From contig NZ_JARVSM010000006.1 of NCBI RefSeq assembly GCF_030209175.1, positions 434,001 through 498,000 of the forward strand: a stretch of DNA of 64,000 bases. Direction: 5' to 3'. Under the pieces are notes generated by a model. That model had not been told where the DNA came from and did not search any database. It worked only from the letters and a program-made list of their open reading frames with translations. The translations under genes were made by a program, and so were the position numbers. Of this stretch, positions 18,254-27,243 are shown piece after piece. Source of the DNA: Pseudomonas sp. efr-133-TYG-5 (GTDB taxonomy: Bacteria; Pseudomonadota; Gammaproteobacteria; Pseudomonadales; Pseudomonadaceae). Every line of letters begins with the position of its first letter. Position 1 is the stretch's first letter.

Positions 18254-19105
18254 ATGGCTAAAATTATCGGCATCATCGTCGTATTCGCGAGCGTGCTCGG
18301 CGGATACGTGCTCTCCCACGGCAAGATTGCCGCCCTGATCCAGCCTTTCGAGGTAATGATCATCGGTGGTGCAGCCCTCGGCGCTTTCCTTCAGGCCAAC
18401 CCCGGTTACATGACCATGCACGTGCTCAAGAAGTCCTTGGGCATGTTCAGTTCGCGCTTCAGCCACACGTTCTATCTGGAAGTGCTCGGCCTGATCTACG
18501 AGATCCTCAACAAGAGCCGCCGCGAAGGCATGATGGCCATCGAAGGCGACATCGAAGACGCCGCCGCGAGCCCGATCTTCGCCAAGTACCCGGCCGTGCT
18601 CAAGGACGAACGCATGACCGCGTTCATCTGCGATTACCTGCGCATCATGTCGTCCGGCAACATGGCGCCGCACGAGCTCGAAGGCCTGTTCGACATGGAG
18701 CTGTACAGCCTCAAGGAAGACCTCGAGCATCCGTCCCACGCGGTGAACGGCATTGCCGACGCCATGCCGGGTTTCGGTATCGTTGCGGCGGTACTGGGTA
18801 TCGTGGTGACCATGGCCTCGCTGGGTGAAGGCGATCAGAAGTCCATCGGTCTGCACGTGGGTGCGGCGCTGGTCGGTACCTTCTTCGGTATTCTCGCGGC
18901 ATACGGTTTCTTCGGCCCGCTGGCACATTCCCTGGCCCACGATGCCAAGGAAGAACTCAACGTCTATGAAGCCATCAAGGCTTCGCTGGTGGCCTCGGCC
19001 TCCGGCATGCCGCCGTCGCTGGCCGTGGAATTCGGGCGCAAGGTGCTGTACCCGGCTCACCGTCCAAGCTTCGCCGAGCTGGAACAAGCCGTTCGCGGTC
19101 GCTAA
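18254..19105 (+). CDS. motA: Flagellar stator protein MotA
   Basis: 283-residue inner-membrane stator subunit that couples proton flow to flagellar rotation with MotB. It shows MAKIIGIIVVFASVLGGYVL at the start, two C-terminal membrane helices (GIVAAVLGIVVTMAS; GTFFGILAAYGFFGPLA) and the charged cytoplasmic loop with Arg/Glu pairs between. The start ATG 18254 matches the family but has no good ribosome site: the 5' leader is AT-rich. An in-frame extension upstream to 18176 would run into the promoter. Its stop is three bases before motB. Confidence 0.95.
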   Translation: MAKIIGIIVVFASVLGGYVLSHGKIAALIQPFEVMIIGGAALGAFLQANPGYMTMHVLKKSLGMFSSRFSHTFYLEVLGLIYEILNKSRREGMMAIEGDIEDAAASPIFAKYPAVLKDERMTAFICDYLRIMSSGNMAPHELEGLFDMELYSLKEDLEHPSHAVNGIADAMPGFGIVAAVLGIVVTMASLGEGDQKSIGLHVGAALVGTFFGILAAYGFFGPLAHSLAHDAKEELNVYEAIKASLVASASGMPPSLAVEFGRKVLYPAHRPSFAELEQAVRGR

Positions 19106-19108
19106 GTC

Positions 19109-20182
19109 ATGGAAAATAACCAGCCGATAATCATCAAGCGCGTCAAGCGCATCGCCGGCGGGCATCACGGCGGGGCGTGGAAGATCGCCTTCGCCGACTT
19201 CGCCACGGCGATGATGGCGTTCTTCCTGGTGCTGTGGCTGCTGTCCACCGCGACGCCGGAACAGAAGATCGCCATCGCCGGGTACTTCAAGGACCCGGTC
19301 GGGTTCTCCGAGAGCGGCACGCCGTACATCATCGACCTGGGCGGCACGCCGACCCTGGCGCCGGAAAATACCCTCAACCCCGAGGTCAAGTCGCAGCCGC
19401 AGCCGGACAAGGTCACGGTCGACACCGAGCAGGTCGAAGGCATGGCCGAGCAGGTCGAGAAGGAGCGCCTGGAACTGCTGCTGCAGGAACTGCAGAACAA
19501 GGTCGACGAGAACCCGCAGCTGCAGAAGTTCAAGGATCAGATCCTTTTCGAGATCACCCCGAACGGCTTGCGCATCCAGATCATGGATGCCGAGAACCGG
19601 CCGATGTTCGACTCGGGTTCGGCGCGTCTGAAGCCGTACTTCGAAGACATCCTGCTGGCCATGGCCGACACCATCAAAGCGGTGCCGAACAAGATCAGCA
19701 TCAGCGGCCACACTGACGCCAAGCCTTACACCGGCAGCGGCGACTACGGCAACTGGGAGCTTTCCGCCAACCGTGCCAACGCGGCCCGGCGGGCGCTGGT
19801 GGCCGGCAGCTATCCGGAGTCGCAGGTGGCGCGGGTGGTGGGTTATGCCTCGTCGGCGCTGTTCGACAAGGAAAACCCGTTCAACCCGGTCAACCGGCGG
19901 ATCGACATCGTGGTGCTGACGAAGAAGGCCCAGGCCGCCATCGAAGGCGCGCAGGGTGCCGATGCGGCGAAACCGGCGGATGGGCAGAACGGTGCCGCCA
20001 CGGCGCCACCGGTCGACCCGAACGCGCTGCCGGCCGATCAGCAGCCAGTGGCACCGCACGAGTTGCGCGAACGCCTGAACCTGTTCGACGACCCGCTGCC
20101 GAAACCGGCCGAGCCCGCCGGCGCGGCACCCGCGCCGGCTCCGGCAACGCCTGCTGCGCCCGCGCCCGCGCCGAAACAGTGA
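19109..20182 (+). CDS. motB: Flagellar stator protein MotB
   Basis: 357 residues. Single N-terminal membrane helix with the proton-binding Asp (KIAFADFATAMMAFFLVLWL, Asp about residue 30), a plug/linker, then an OmpA-like peptidoglycan domain (about 145-275; SGHTDAKPY, NRRIDIVVL). The last 80 residues are Ala/Pro-rich low-complexity (PAGAAPAPAPATPAAPAPAP), a tail much longer than in E. coli MotB. It is cotranscribed with motA. Confidence 0.95.
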   Translation: MENNQPIIIKRVKRIAGGHHGGAWKIAFADFATAMMAFFLVLWLLSTATPEQKIAIAGYFKDPVGFSESGTPYIIDLGGTPTLAPENTLNPEVKSQPQPDKVTVDTEQVEGMAEQVEKERLELLLQELQNKVDENPQLQKFKDQILFEITPNGLRIQIMDAENRPMFDSGSARLKPYFEDILLAMADTIKAVPNKISISGHTDAKPYTGSGDYGNWELSANRANAARRALVAGSYPESQVARVVGYASSALFDKENPFNPVNRRIDIVVLTKKAQAAIEGAQGADAAKPADGQNGAATAPPVDPNALPADQQPVAPHELRERLNLFDDPLPKPAEPAGAAPAPAPATPAAPAPAPKQ

Positions 20183-20187
20183 GGCAC

Positions 20188-20218
20188 AAAAAAGCCGCGA
20201 TCATCTCGCGGCTTTTTT
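20188..20218. terminator. Bidirectional terminator between motB and rsgA
   Basis: A 13-base stem (20188-20200 with 20206-20218, loop TCATC) is flanked by A and T runs on both sides, suited to both converging transcripts. Confidence 0.92.
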
Positions 20219-20237
20219 GTGCCCGGTGAATTCAGCG

Positions 20238-21269
20238 TCAGTAACCGTTTTCCGGCAGGCTGGCGATGATCGAGCGATAGCTGTTCATCCGTTGTTGCTG
20301 CACGCGGCCATCTTCCAGAGCCTTGAGCAGGGCGCAACCCGGTTCGCGATCGTGCTTGCAGTCGCGAAAGCGGCAGGTGCCGAGCAGGTCGTCGAACTCG
20401 ATGAACCCGGCTTCGACGTCGGCGCGACTGACGTGGCCGAGGCCGAATTCGCGGATGCCCGGGGAGTCGATCAGCTCACCGCCGCCGGGGAAGTGGAACA
20501 GGCGTGCGGTGGTCGTGGTGTGGGTGCCCTGGCCGGACAGTTCCGACAGCGGCCCGACACGCGTCTCGACCTCCGGCAGCAGGCTGTTGACCAGCGACGA
20601 CTTGCCGACACCGGACTGGCCGACGAACACGCTGATGCGTCCATCGAGCTGCTGTTGCAGCTGTTCCATGCCATTGCCGTGGTGCGCCGACACTTCCAGC
20701 ACCGGATAGCCCAGGGTGCGGTACACCGCCAGCAGCGCATTGAGTGCCGGGGCGTTGTGCTCGTCGATCAGGTCGAATTTGTTCAGCAGCAGCAACGGGC
20801 GGATGCCGGCGTGTTCGGCCGCCACCAGGTAGCGGTCGATCAGGTTGGCGTGCGGCTCGGGCAGCGGGGCGAAGACGATGACGATCATGTCGACGTTGGC
20901 TGCCACGGGCTTGAGCTGGCCGCGGCTGTCGGGACGGCACAGCTCGGTGCTGCGCGGCAGTTGCGCGACGATCACGCCGATGCCCTGGTTGCCGGCGCGC
21001 CAGACCACCCGATCACCGGTCACCAGCGCCGGCAGGTTGGCGCGCAGGTGGCAGCGGAATACCTGGCCGGCCAGTTCGCCGTCAACCGCCTCGACCTCGA
21101 CCTGCACACCGAAGTGGGCGATCACCAGGCCGTGCTGTTCCGGGCCGAGGTCGCCGCCCTCGAGGGCCTCGACGGCCGAGGACTCGCGTTTGGCGGCGCG
21201 GGCGGCGCGCTCGCCCTGAATCTTTTCGATGCGCCAGTTTTGACGACGATTGAGTTGGCGTTTGGCCAT
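20238..21269 (-). CDS. rsgA: Ribosome small-subunit-dependent GTPase RsgA
   Basis: 343-residue circularly permuted GTPase that checks maturation of the 30S decoding site. An OB-fold N-terminus is followed by the permuted G motifs, LLLNKFDL (G4) preceding GQSGVGKSSLVN (G1, about residues 218-229) and DSPGI, then the zinc knuckle with CRFRDCKH and EPGC. The first 40 residues are basic (MAKRQLNRRQNWRI). It is divergent from orn, with which it is often paired functionally in ribosome/RNA turnover. Confidence 0.95.
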   Translation of the reverse strand: MAKRQLNRRQNWRIEKIQGERAARAAKRESSAVEALEGGDLGPEQHGLVIAHFGVQVEVEAVDGELAGQVFRCHLRANLPALVTGDRVVWRAGNQGIGVIVAQLPRSTELCRPDSRGQLKPVAANVDMIVIVFAPLPEPHANLIDRYLVAAEHAGIRPLLLLNKFDLIDEHNAPALNALLAVYRTLGYPVLEVSAHHGNGMEQLQQQLDGRISVFVGQSGVGKSSLVNSLLPEVETRVGPLSELSGQGTHTTTTARLFHFPGGGELIDSPGIREFGLGHVSRADVEAGFIEFDDLLGTCRFRDCKHDREPGCALLKALEDGRVQQQRMNSYRSIIASLPENGY

Positions 21270-21314
21270 GGGTGTTCCGTCTGAAGAATACTGCGATTAG
21301 GTAAAACGGCCGCG

Positions 21315-21350
21315 AGTTTAGCACGCCCGGCTACCGGCCTAGGCTAAACT
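21315..21350. promoter_or_regulatory. Symmetrical divergent promoter region of rsgA and orn
   Basis: AGTTTAGC (21315-21322) and GCTAAACT (21343-21350) are perfect inverted repeats. Each contributes a TAAACT -10-like hexamer facing outward, toward rsgA on the minus strand and orn on the plus strand. -35 boxes are poor. Confidence 0.4.
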
Positions 21351-21376
21351 GCGCAGCATTGCCTAGGAGCCGAAAT

Positions 21377-21919
21377 ATGCAAAACCCGCAGAACCTGATC
21401 TGGATCGACCTGGAAATGACCGGTCTGGATCCGGAAAACGACGTCATCATCGAAATGGCCACTATCGTCACCGACAGTGACCTCAACACGCTGGCCGAAG
21501 GTCCGGTGATCGCCATTCACCACAGCGACGAAGTGCTCGCGCGCATGGACGAGTGGAACACCCGCACCCACGGCAACTCCGGACTGACCCAGCGCGTGCG
21601 GGACAGCCGTGTGAGCATGGCCGAAGCCGAAGCGCAAACCATCGCCTTCCTGGAACAGTGGGTGCCGAAGGGCAAGTCGCCGATCTGCGGCAACAGCATC
21701 TGCCAGGACCGTCGCTTCCTTTATACCCACATGAAAGCGCTGGAAAGCTACTTCCACTACCGCAACCTCGACGTCTCCACGCTCAAGGAACTGGCCGCGC
21801 GCTGGGCGCCGGACGTGCGCGACAGCTTCAAGAAGGGCAGCACCCACCTGGCCCTGGACGACATCCGCGAGTCCATCGCCGAGCTGCAGCACTACCGCAA
21901 GCATTTCATCAAGTTCTGA
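21377..21919 (+). CDS. orn: Oligoribonuclease
   Basis: 180-residue DEDDh 3'-5' exonuclease that degrades 2-5 nucleotide RNAs, including pGpG from c-di-GMP turnover. The motifs are WIDLEMTGLD (first D and E), the NSICQDRRF middle Asp motif, and HLALDDIRESI at the end. The start ATG 21377 follows TAGGAG; a TTG-type extension at 21359 is not needed. Length matches the family exactly. Confidence 0.96.
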   Translation: MQNPQNLIWIDLEMTGLDPENDVIIEMATIVTDSDLNTLAEGPVIAIHHSDEVLARMDEWNTRTHGNSGLTQRVRDSRVSMAEAEAQTIAFLEQWVPKGKSPICGNSICQDRRFLYTHMKALESYFHYRNLDVSTLKELAARWAPDVRDSFKKGSTHLALDDIRESIAELQHYRKHFIKF

Positions 21920-21938
21920 GGCTGCCCCTGCAAGGCAC

Positions 21939-22015
21939 TGCCGCAGGCAGCGATCTTTTGATCCGGGTTTTCCCAATCACGCTCAAACGATCGCCGCCGC
22001 GGCAGCGGCTACAGG
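21939..22015. repeat. Degenerate Pseudomonas dispersed palindrome (GATCTTTTGATC class)
   Basis: CTGCCGCAGGCAGCGATCTT begins the left arm. The right arm has CAAACGATCGC followed by GCGGCAGCGGCTACAGGA. The two form an imperfect inverted repeat between orn and the next gene, distinct in sequence from the REP elements. Confidence 0.6.
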
Positions 22016-22093
22016 AGATCGCGGTGTTCGCGCCCTCTTCTGGTGCGGCTGCGAAATGGCTAGACTGCGCGCCTTGCTGCCAGGACCGCCACC

Positions 22094-22705
22094 ATGCTGC
22101 TGATGCTCTACCTGATTGCCATTACCGCCGAAGCCATGACCGGCGCCCTCTCTGCGGGCCGACGCGGCATGGATTGGTTCGGCGTGGTGCTGATCGCCTG
22201 CGTCACGGCGCTGGGCGGCGGATCGGTGCGCGACGTGCTGCTCGGGCATTACCCGCTGACCTGGGTCAAACACCCGGAATACCTGGTGCTGACGTCCGCG
22301 GCAGCCATGCTCACCGTGTTCACTGCGCGCTGGATGCGTCATCTGCGCTCGCTGTTTCTGGTGCTCGATGCGGTCGGCCTGGTGGCCTTCACCCTGATCG
22401 GCTGCATGACCGCGCTGGAAATGGGCCACGGCATGCTGGTGGCTTCGGTCAGCGGCGTGATCACCGGGGTCTTCGGCGGCATCCTCCGGGACATTTTCTG
22501 CAACGACATCCCGCTGATCTTCCGCCGTGAACTGTACGCCAGCGTCTCGTTTGCCGCTGCGTGGTGCTACATGCTCTGCCTGTACCTGAATGTGCCGAGC
22601 GAGCAGGCGATCCTCATTACCCTGTTCGGCGGTTTTCTGCTGCGCCTGCTGGCGATCCGCTTCCACTGGGAAATGCCCAAGTTCGTCTACAACGACCAGC
22701 CCTGA
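22094..22705 (+). CDS. TRIC-family (UPF0126) membrane channel protein
   Basis: 203 residues with six to seven membrane helices in two repeats. Each repeat carries the glycine-rich signature: ALGGGSVRDVLLG near residue 37 and VFGGILRDIFCNDIP near residue 123. Family members form trimeric cation channels; the ion and role in Pseudomonas are not known. The start ATG at 22094 has AGGA upstream. It lies between orn and the minus-strand queG. Confidence 0.85.
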   Translation: MLLMLYLIAITAEAMTGALSAGRRGMDWFGVVLIACVTALGGGSVRDVLLGHYPLTWVKHPEYLVLTSAAAMLTVFTARWMRHLRSLFLVLDAVGLVAFTLIGCMTALEMGHGMLVASVSGVITGVFGGILRDIFCNDIPLIFRRELYASVSFAAAWCYMLCLYLNVPSEQAILITLFGGFLLRLLAIRFHWEMPKFVYNDQP

Positions 22706-22726
22706 AGCGATCCCCTGTGGCAGCGC

Positions 22727-23791
22727 CTAGGGTTGACCGTGTTGTTTCAGCGCCCACTCGACATGTTCACGCACCAGTTCTGACGGATAGTCGCGGCGTG
22801 CCTTCAAGGCTTCCAGCACCGGAATGCTCGACGGCGCGTTACCCAGGCCGACCGCCAGATTGCGCAGCCAGCGCTCGTAACCGGCACGGCGCAGCGGCGA
22901 GCCTTCGGTGCTGCGCAGAAACGTGTCCTCGTCCCACAGGAACAGCTCGGCCAGTTCGGCGTTGTCGAGGTTGTGCCGGGGCTTGAAGTCGCTTTCCCCG
23001 GACGGCCGGGCGAATCGGTTCCACGGACAGACGATCTGACAGTCGTCGCAGCCGAACACGCGGTTGCCGATCAGCGGGCGCAGGTCTTCGGGGATGGCGT
23101 TTTTCAGTTCGATGGTCAGGTAGGAAATGCAGCGCCGGGCGTCCAGCACATACGGACCGACGAAAGCGTTGGTCGGGCAGATGTCCAGACACGCCGTGCA
23201 ACGTCCGCAATGTTCGCTGCTGTGCGGTTCGTCCACCGGCAGCGGCAGGTCGACGAACAGTTCGCTCAAGAAGAAATAGCTGCCGGCCTTGCGGTTCAGT
23301 ACCAGGGTGTTCTTGCCGATCCAGCCCAGGCCGGCCTGCTCGGCGATGGCTTTTTCCAGCACCGGGGCGCTGTCGACGAAGGCGCGAAAACCGAACGGGC
23401 CGATCTCTGCCTGAATCCGGTCGGCCAATTGTTGTACGCGTTTACGGATCAATTTGTGGTAATCGCGGCCCAAGGCATAACGCGAGACGTAGGCTTTCTC
23501 CGGTTGGGCGAGCATTTGCGCCATGTGCGTGTCGCCCGGCAGGTAGTCCATGCGCAGCGACACCACGCGCAGCGTGCCTGGCACCAGCTCTTCGGGGTGC
23601 GAGCGTTTGCTGCCATGGGCGCCCATGTAGTCCATTTCGCCGTGGTAGCCGGCCTCGAGCCAGCGCTGCAGATGCTGCTCGTGCTCGGCCAGGTCCAGGC
23701 CGCTGATGCCGACTTGCTGGAAGCCCAGCTCGCGGCCCCAGTCCTTGATCGATTGGGCGAGGGCGGGCAGGTCTGTGGTGATGGCGGACAT
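22727..23791 (-). CDS. queG: Epoxyqueuosine reductase QueG
   Basis: 354-residue cobalamin- and Fe-S-dependent enzyme catalysing the last step of queuosine formation in tRNA. Two 4Fe-4S clusters are seen as CGRCTACLDICPTNAF and CDDCQIVCPWNRFA. The cobalamin-binding N-terminal domain contains SLRMDYLPG and a DSAPVLEKAIAEQAGLGWIG segment. The C-terminal HEAT-like tail has YERWLRNLAVGLGN. It diverges from nnr with a 63-base gap. Confidence 0.95.
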   Translation of the reverse strand: MSAITTDLPALAQSIKDWGRELGFQQVGISGLDLAEHEQHLQRWLEAGYHGEMDYMGAHGSKRSHPEELVPGTLRVVSLRMDYLPGDTHMAQMLAQPEKAYVSRYALGRDYHKLIRKRVQQLADRIQAEIGPFGFRAFVDSAPVLEKAIAEQAGLGWIGKNTLVLNRKAGSYFFLSELFVDLPLPVDEPHSSEHCGRCTACLDICPTNAFVGPYVLDARRCISYLTIELKNAIPEDLRPLIGNRVFGCDDCQIVCPWNRFARPSGESDFKPRHNLDNAELAELFLWDEDTFLRSTEGSPLRRAGYERWLRNLAVGLGNAPSSIPVLEALKARRDYPSELVREHVEWALKQHGQP

Positions 23792-23820
23792 GAGGCGAGA
23801 GAAACCGGAGCTGAGGTGCG

Positions 23821-23826
23821 TATAAT
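23821..23826 (+). promoter_or_regulatory. Consensus -10 box for the nnr operon
   Basis: TATAAT at 23821-23826 lies 28 bases before the nnr ATG in the queG/nnr divergent gap. No good -35 box is seen at 16-18 bases upstream. Confidence 0.5.
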
Positions 23827-23854
23827 TCTGCCAGACATCGGAGCCCGAAGACGC

Positions 23855-25354
23855 ATGCCGCAGACTAAAGATGAATTACCCGACGCGCTGTACCGCGCCG
23901 CGCAGGTGCGGACGCTCGACGCGCGGCTGATCGCCGCCGGCACGCCGGGCTTCGAATTGATGCAGCGGGCGGCCCGTGCGACCTGGCGTGCACTGGTGCG
24001 GCAATGGCCGGCGGCGACTGCCATGACCGTGGTGGCCGGGCACGGCAACAACGCCGGCGATGGTTATCTGGTTGCCGCGCTGGCACGGCGGGCCGGCTGG
24101 TCGGTGCGGGTGCTGGCCGTCGGCGAGCCGCAGCGTCTGCAGGGCGATGCCGCCCTCGCGCATGCCGAAGCCGTGGCCGCCGGAGTGCCCGTGCAAGGCT
24201 GGAGCGCAGCGGCCGAACTGCACGGGATCGTCCTTGATGCCTTGCTCGGCACGGGTCTGAGCGGCGACGTACGCGAACCCTGCGCGGCAGCGATCGCGGC
24301 GATAAATGCCAGCGGCCTGCCGGTGGCCGCCGTGGATATTCCTTCCGGGTTGTGCGCCGATACCGGGCGAGTGCTGGGCGCGGCGGTCCATGCCGACCTC
24401 ACCGTGACATTTATCGGCCTGAAACTCGGCCTGTTCACCGGCGATGCGGCGGATCACGTTGGCGCCGTGGTGTTCAACGATCTGCACGCCGCTGCCGAAA
24501 CCTTCAGTGGCATGCCTGCCGCCGCGCACCGTCTCAACGTGAGTAATCTGCCGCGGCTGACACCGCGAGCGCCCACCGCGCACAAAGGTCGATTCGGCCA
24601 TGTGCTGCTGATGGGTGGCGATCACGGCTTTGGCGGGGCCATCCTGCTCAGCAGCGAAAGCGCCTTGCGCAGCGGTGCGGGCATGGTGTCGCTGGCGACG
24701 CGCCCGGAACATGTGCCCGCAGCACTCGGGCGCTTACCGGAAACGATGGTGCTGGGCACGTCCTCGGCCAATCAGCTGATGGGCCTGCTGGACAAGGTGT
24801 CCGTGCTGGTGGTCGGCCCGGGTCTGGGCCAGGCCAGCTGGGGCCGGGCGCTGTTGTCGGCCGCCGCCAACGCGCCATTGCCGCAGGTATGGGACGCCGA
24901 TGCCTTGAACCTGTTGGCGGCCGGTGCGGTCAAGCTGCCGGTGGACAGCGTGATCACGCCGCATCCGGGCGAAGCGGCGCGATTGCTCGGGATCAGCACG
25001 GCGCAGGTGCAGGCCGATCGTCCCGCGGCTGCGCTGGCGTTGAGCAAAAAATATGCGGCGGTGGTGGTGCTCAAGGGTTCGGGCAGCCTGATCGCCGCTG
25101 CCGATGGGCGTCTGGCCGTGTGTCATCAGGGCCATCCGGCCATGGCCACGGCCGGGCTCGGCGATGTGCTGGCCGGGCTGGTCGGCGCGCTGCGGGCCCA
25201 GGGCATGGACGCCTTCGCCGCGGCCTGCCTGGCGGTGTGGCTGCACGCCAATGCCGGGGCGCAACAAGGTAAATTCGGCCGTGGGCTGGCGGCCAGTGAT
25301 CTGATTCCAGCCATTCGTCAGTTGTTGGAGGAGCAAGCACCGTGTCTGAAGTAA
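23855..25354 (+). CDS. nnr: Bifunctional NAD(P)H-hydrate epimerase/dehydratase
   Basis: 499 residues that repair hydrated NADH/NADPH. The N-terminal YjeF_N epimerase domain (about 1-215) shows GHGNNAGDGY and DIPSGLCADTG. The C-terminal ADP-dependent dehydratase of ribokinase-like fold (about 225-490) shows MGGDHGFGGAILL, VVGPGLGQ, TPHPGEAARLL, LKGSG and GLGDVLAGLVGAL. The start ATG 23855 is the first reasonable one after queG; a longer frame from 22973 is antisense to queG. It overlaps tsaE by 13 bases and heads a long operon. Confidence 0.94.
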   Translation: MPQTKDELPDALYRAAQVRTLDARLIAAGTPGFELMQRAARATWRALVRQWPAATAMTVVAGHGNNAGDGYLVAALARRAGWSVRVLAVGEPQRLQGDAALAHAEAVAAGVPVQGWSAAAELHGIVLDALLGTGLSGDVREPCAAAIAAINASGLPVAAVDIPSGLCADTGRVLGAAVHADLTVTFIGLKLGLFTGDAADHVGAVVFNDLHAAAETFSGMPAAAHRLNVSNLPRLTPRAPTAHKGRFGHVLLMGGDHGFGGAILLSSESALRSGAGMVSLATRPEHVPAALGRLPETMVLGTSSANQLMGLLDKVSVLVVGPGLGQASWGRALLSAAANAPLPQVWDADALNLLAAGAVKLPVDSVITPHPGEAARLLGISTAQVQADRPAAALALSKKYAAVVVLKGSGSLIAAADGRLAVCHQGHPAMATAGLGDVLAGLVGALRAQGMDAFAAACLAVWLHANAGAQQGKFGRGLAASDLIPAIRQLLEEQAPCLK

Positions 25355-25812
25355 CCCTGTACCTGGCCGATGAACAGGCCATGAGCGACTTTGGCGCACG
25401 GATCGCCCGCGTTACCCAGGGCCATGGCCTGATCTTTCTCGAAGGCAACCTGGGCATGGGCAAGACCACCCTGTCGCGAGGCATCATTCGCGGCCTGGGT
25501 CATGTCGGCGCGGTGAAAAGTCCGACCTTCACCCTGGTCGAGCCCTACGAAATCGGCGATGTCCGTGCCTTCCATTTCGACCTGTATCGCCTGGTCGATC
25601 CGGAGGAACTGGAGTTTCTCGGCATTCGCGACTATTTCGAAGACGACGCCCTGTGCCTGATCGAATGGCCCCAGAAGGGTGCAGGCTTTTTGCCAAAGCC
25701 GGACCTGACCATTACCATTAGCCCGCAAGACAGCGGGCGTTCGCTGAATATTTTGTCCCAGGGCTCGCGTGGCGAGGCCTGGTGTGCCGCTTTGGCATTG
25801 GAATCCAATTAA
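25342..25812 (+). CDS. tsaE: tRNA threonylcarbamoyladenosine synthesis ATPase TsaE
   Basis: 156-residue P-loop ATPase that works with TsaB/TsaD in forming t6A37 on ANN-decoding tRNAs. Walker A is GNLGMGKTT (about residues 35-43), followed by SPTFTLVEPY and the Walker B-like HFDLYRL, and a conserved LIEWP. It starts at GTG 25342 inside the end of nnr, preceded by GGAGGAGC. A single base separates nothing from amiB, whose first ATG follows the stop directly. Confidence 0.94.
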   Translation: MSEVTLYLADEQAMSDFGARIARVTQGHGLIFLEGNLGMGKTTLSRGIIRGLGHVGAVKSPTFTLVEPYEIGDVRAFHFDLYRLVDPEELEFLGIRDYFEDDALCLIEWPQKGAGFLPKPDLTITISPQDSGRSLNILSQGSRGEAWCAALALESN

Positions 25813-27243
25813 ATGATGGGGTTAGGTATGCGCTTTCGCGCGTTGGTGGCTGCCGCTGGACTGATGTTGATGGCAGTAACCGTCAACGCTGTGGCCGAGA
25901 CGAAGGTCAACAGCGTGCGCCTGTGGCGGGCGCCGGACAACACCCGCCTGGTGTTCGACCTGACCGGGCCGGTGCAGCACAGCGTGTTCACCCTGACCGC
26001 GCCGGATCGGCTGGTGATCGATATCAACGGGGCCACCCTCGGTGCGCCGTTGAACGTGCAGACCGCGAACACGCCGATTACCGCGATGCGCTCGGCGCAG
26101 CGCACGCCGAGCGACCTGCGGGTGGTCATCGATCTGAAAAAAGCCGTCACCCCGAAAAGCTTCTCGCTGGCGCCGAACGCGCAGTATGGCAACCGCCTGG
26201 TGGTCGACCTGTTCGACAACCCGTCGGATGCCGCACCACCGCCAGCGCCGACCCCGTCGGTCGCGACCGTGCCGGCCGTGCCGGTGACCCCGTCGGAGCC
26301 GGCAATCAAATTGCCGCCGGCCCCGGCCGGCAAGCGCGACATCATCGTGGTGATCGACGCCGGGCACGGCGGTGAAGACCCGGGCGCCTCCGGTTCCCGT
26401 GGCCAGCGCGAAAAAGACGTGGTACTGCAGATCGCCCGCGAACTGCAACGGCAGGTCAACGGCATGAAAGGCTTCCGCGCCGAACTGACCCGTACCGGCG
26501 ACTACTTCATTCCGTTGCGCGGGCGTACCGAAATCGCCCGCAAGAAGGGCGCCGACCTGTTCGTCTCGATCCACGCCGACGCCGCGCCTTCGGCGGCCGC
26601 GTTCGGTGCGTCGGTGTTCGCCCTGTCCGACCGTGGCGCGACGTCCGAGACCGCGCGTTGGCTGGCCGACAGCGAAAACCGTTCCGACCTGATCGGGGGG
26701 GCCGGCAACGTCAGCCTCGACGACAAGGACCGCATGCTCGCCGGCGTGCTGCTCGACCTGTCGATGACCGCCTCGCTGACCTCCAGCCTCAACGTCGGGC
26801 AGAAAGTCCTGACCAACATCGGCCGGGTCACGCCGCTGCACAAACAGCGCGTGGAACAGGCCGGGTTCATGGTGCTGAAGTCGCCGGACATCCCGTCGAT
26901 CCTGGTGGAAACCGGCTTCATCTCCAACGCCAACGAAGCCTCGAAACTGTCGGCGTCGAGCCACCAGCAGGCGCTGGCCCGCTCGATCAGCAGCGGCGTA
27001 CGCCAGTTCTTCCAGCAGAACCCGCCACCGGGCACCTACATCGCCTGGCTGCGTGACTCGGGCAAGATCGCCCAGGGCCCGCGTGATCACCGCGTCAGCC
27101 CGGGGGAAACCCTGGCGATGATCGCCGTGCGCTATCAGGTGTCCCCCGCGACCCTGCGCAGCGCCAACAACCTCAGCAGCGACGAACTGAAGGTCGGTCA
27201 GCACTTGACCATTCCTGGCACCGAACTGGCGTCGAAAGAATGA
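25813..27243 (+). CDS. amiB: N-acetylmuramoyl-L-alanine amidase AmiB-type
   Basis: 476-residue periplasmic amidase that splits septal peptidoglycan. It has a signal peptide (cleavage after NAVA), an AMIN domain (about 35-135), a Pro-rich linker, and an Amidase_3 catalytic domain with the zinc motifs DAGHGGEDPG and SIHADAAP and the late VETGFISN. It closes with a C-terminal LysM domain (HRVSPGETLAMIAVRYQVSP). A second in-frame ATG at 25828 (after GGGGTTAGG) may be the true start. It overlaps mutL by four bases. Confidence 0.93.
   Translation: MMGLGMRFRALVAAAGLMLMAVTVNAVAETKVNSVRLWRAPDNTRLVFDLTGPVQHSVFTLTAPDRLVIDINGATLGAPLNVQTANTPITAMRSAQRTPSDLRVVIDLKKAVTPKSFSLAPNAQYGNRLVVDLFDNPSDAAPPPAPTPSVATVPAVPVTPSEPAIKLPPAPAGKRDIIVVIDAGHGGEDPGASGSRGQREKDVVLQIARELQRQVNGMKGFRAELTRTGDYFIPLRGRTEIARKKGADLFVSIHADAAPSAAAFGASVFALSDRGATSETARWLADSENRSDLIGGAGNVSLDDKDRMLAGVLLDLSMTASLTSSLNVGQKVLTNIGRVTPLHKQRVEQAGFMVLKSPDIPSILVETGFISNANEASKLSASSHQQALARSISSGVRQFFQQNPPPGTYIAWLRDSGKIAQGPRDHRVSPGETLAMIAVRYQVSPATLRSANNLSSDELKVGQHLTIPGTELASKE

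Noticed and set aside
18248..20059. 603-residue minus-strand frame opposite motAB
   Set aside because: Antisense shadow. motA and motB are fully supported by motifs and promoter.
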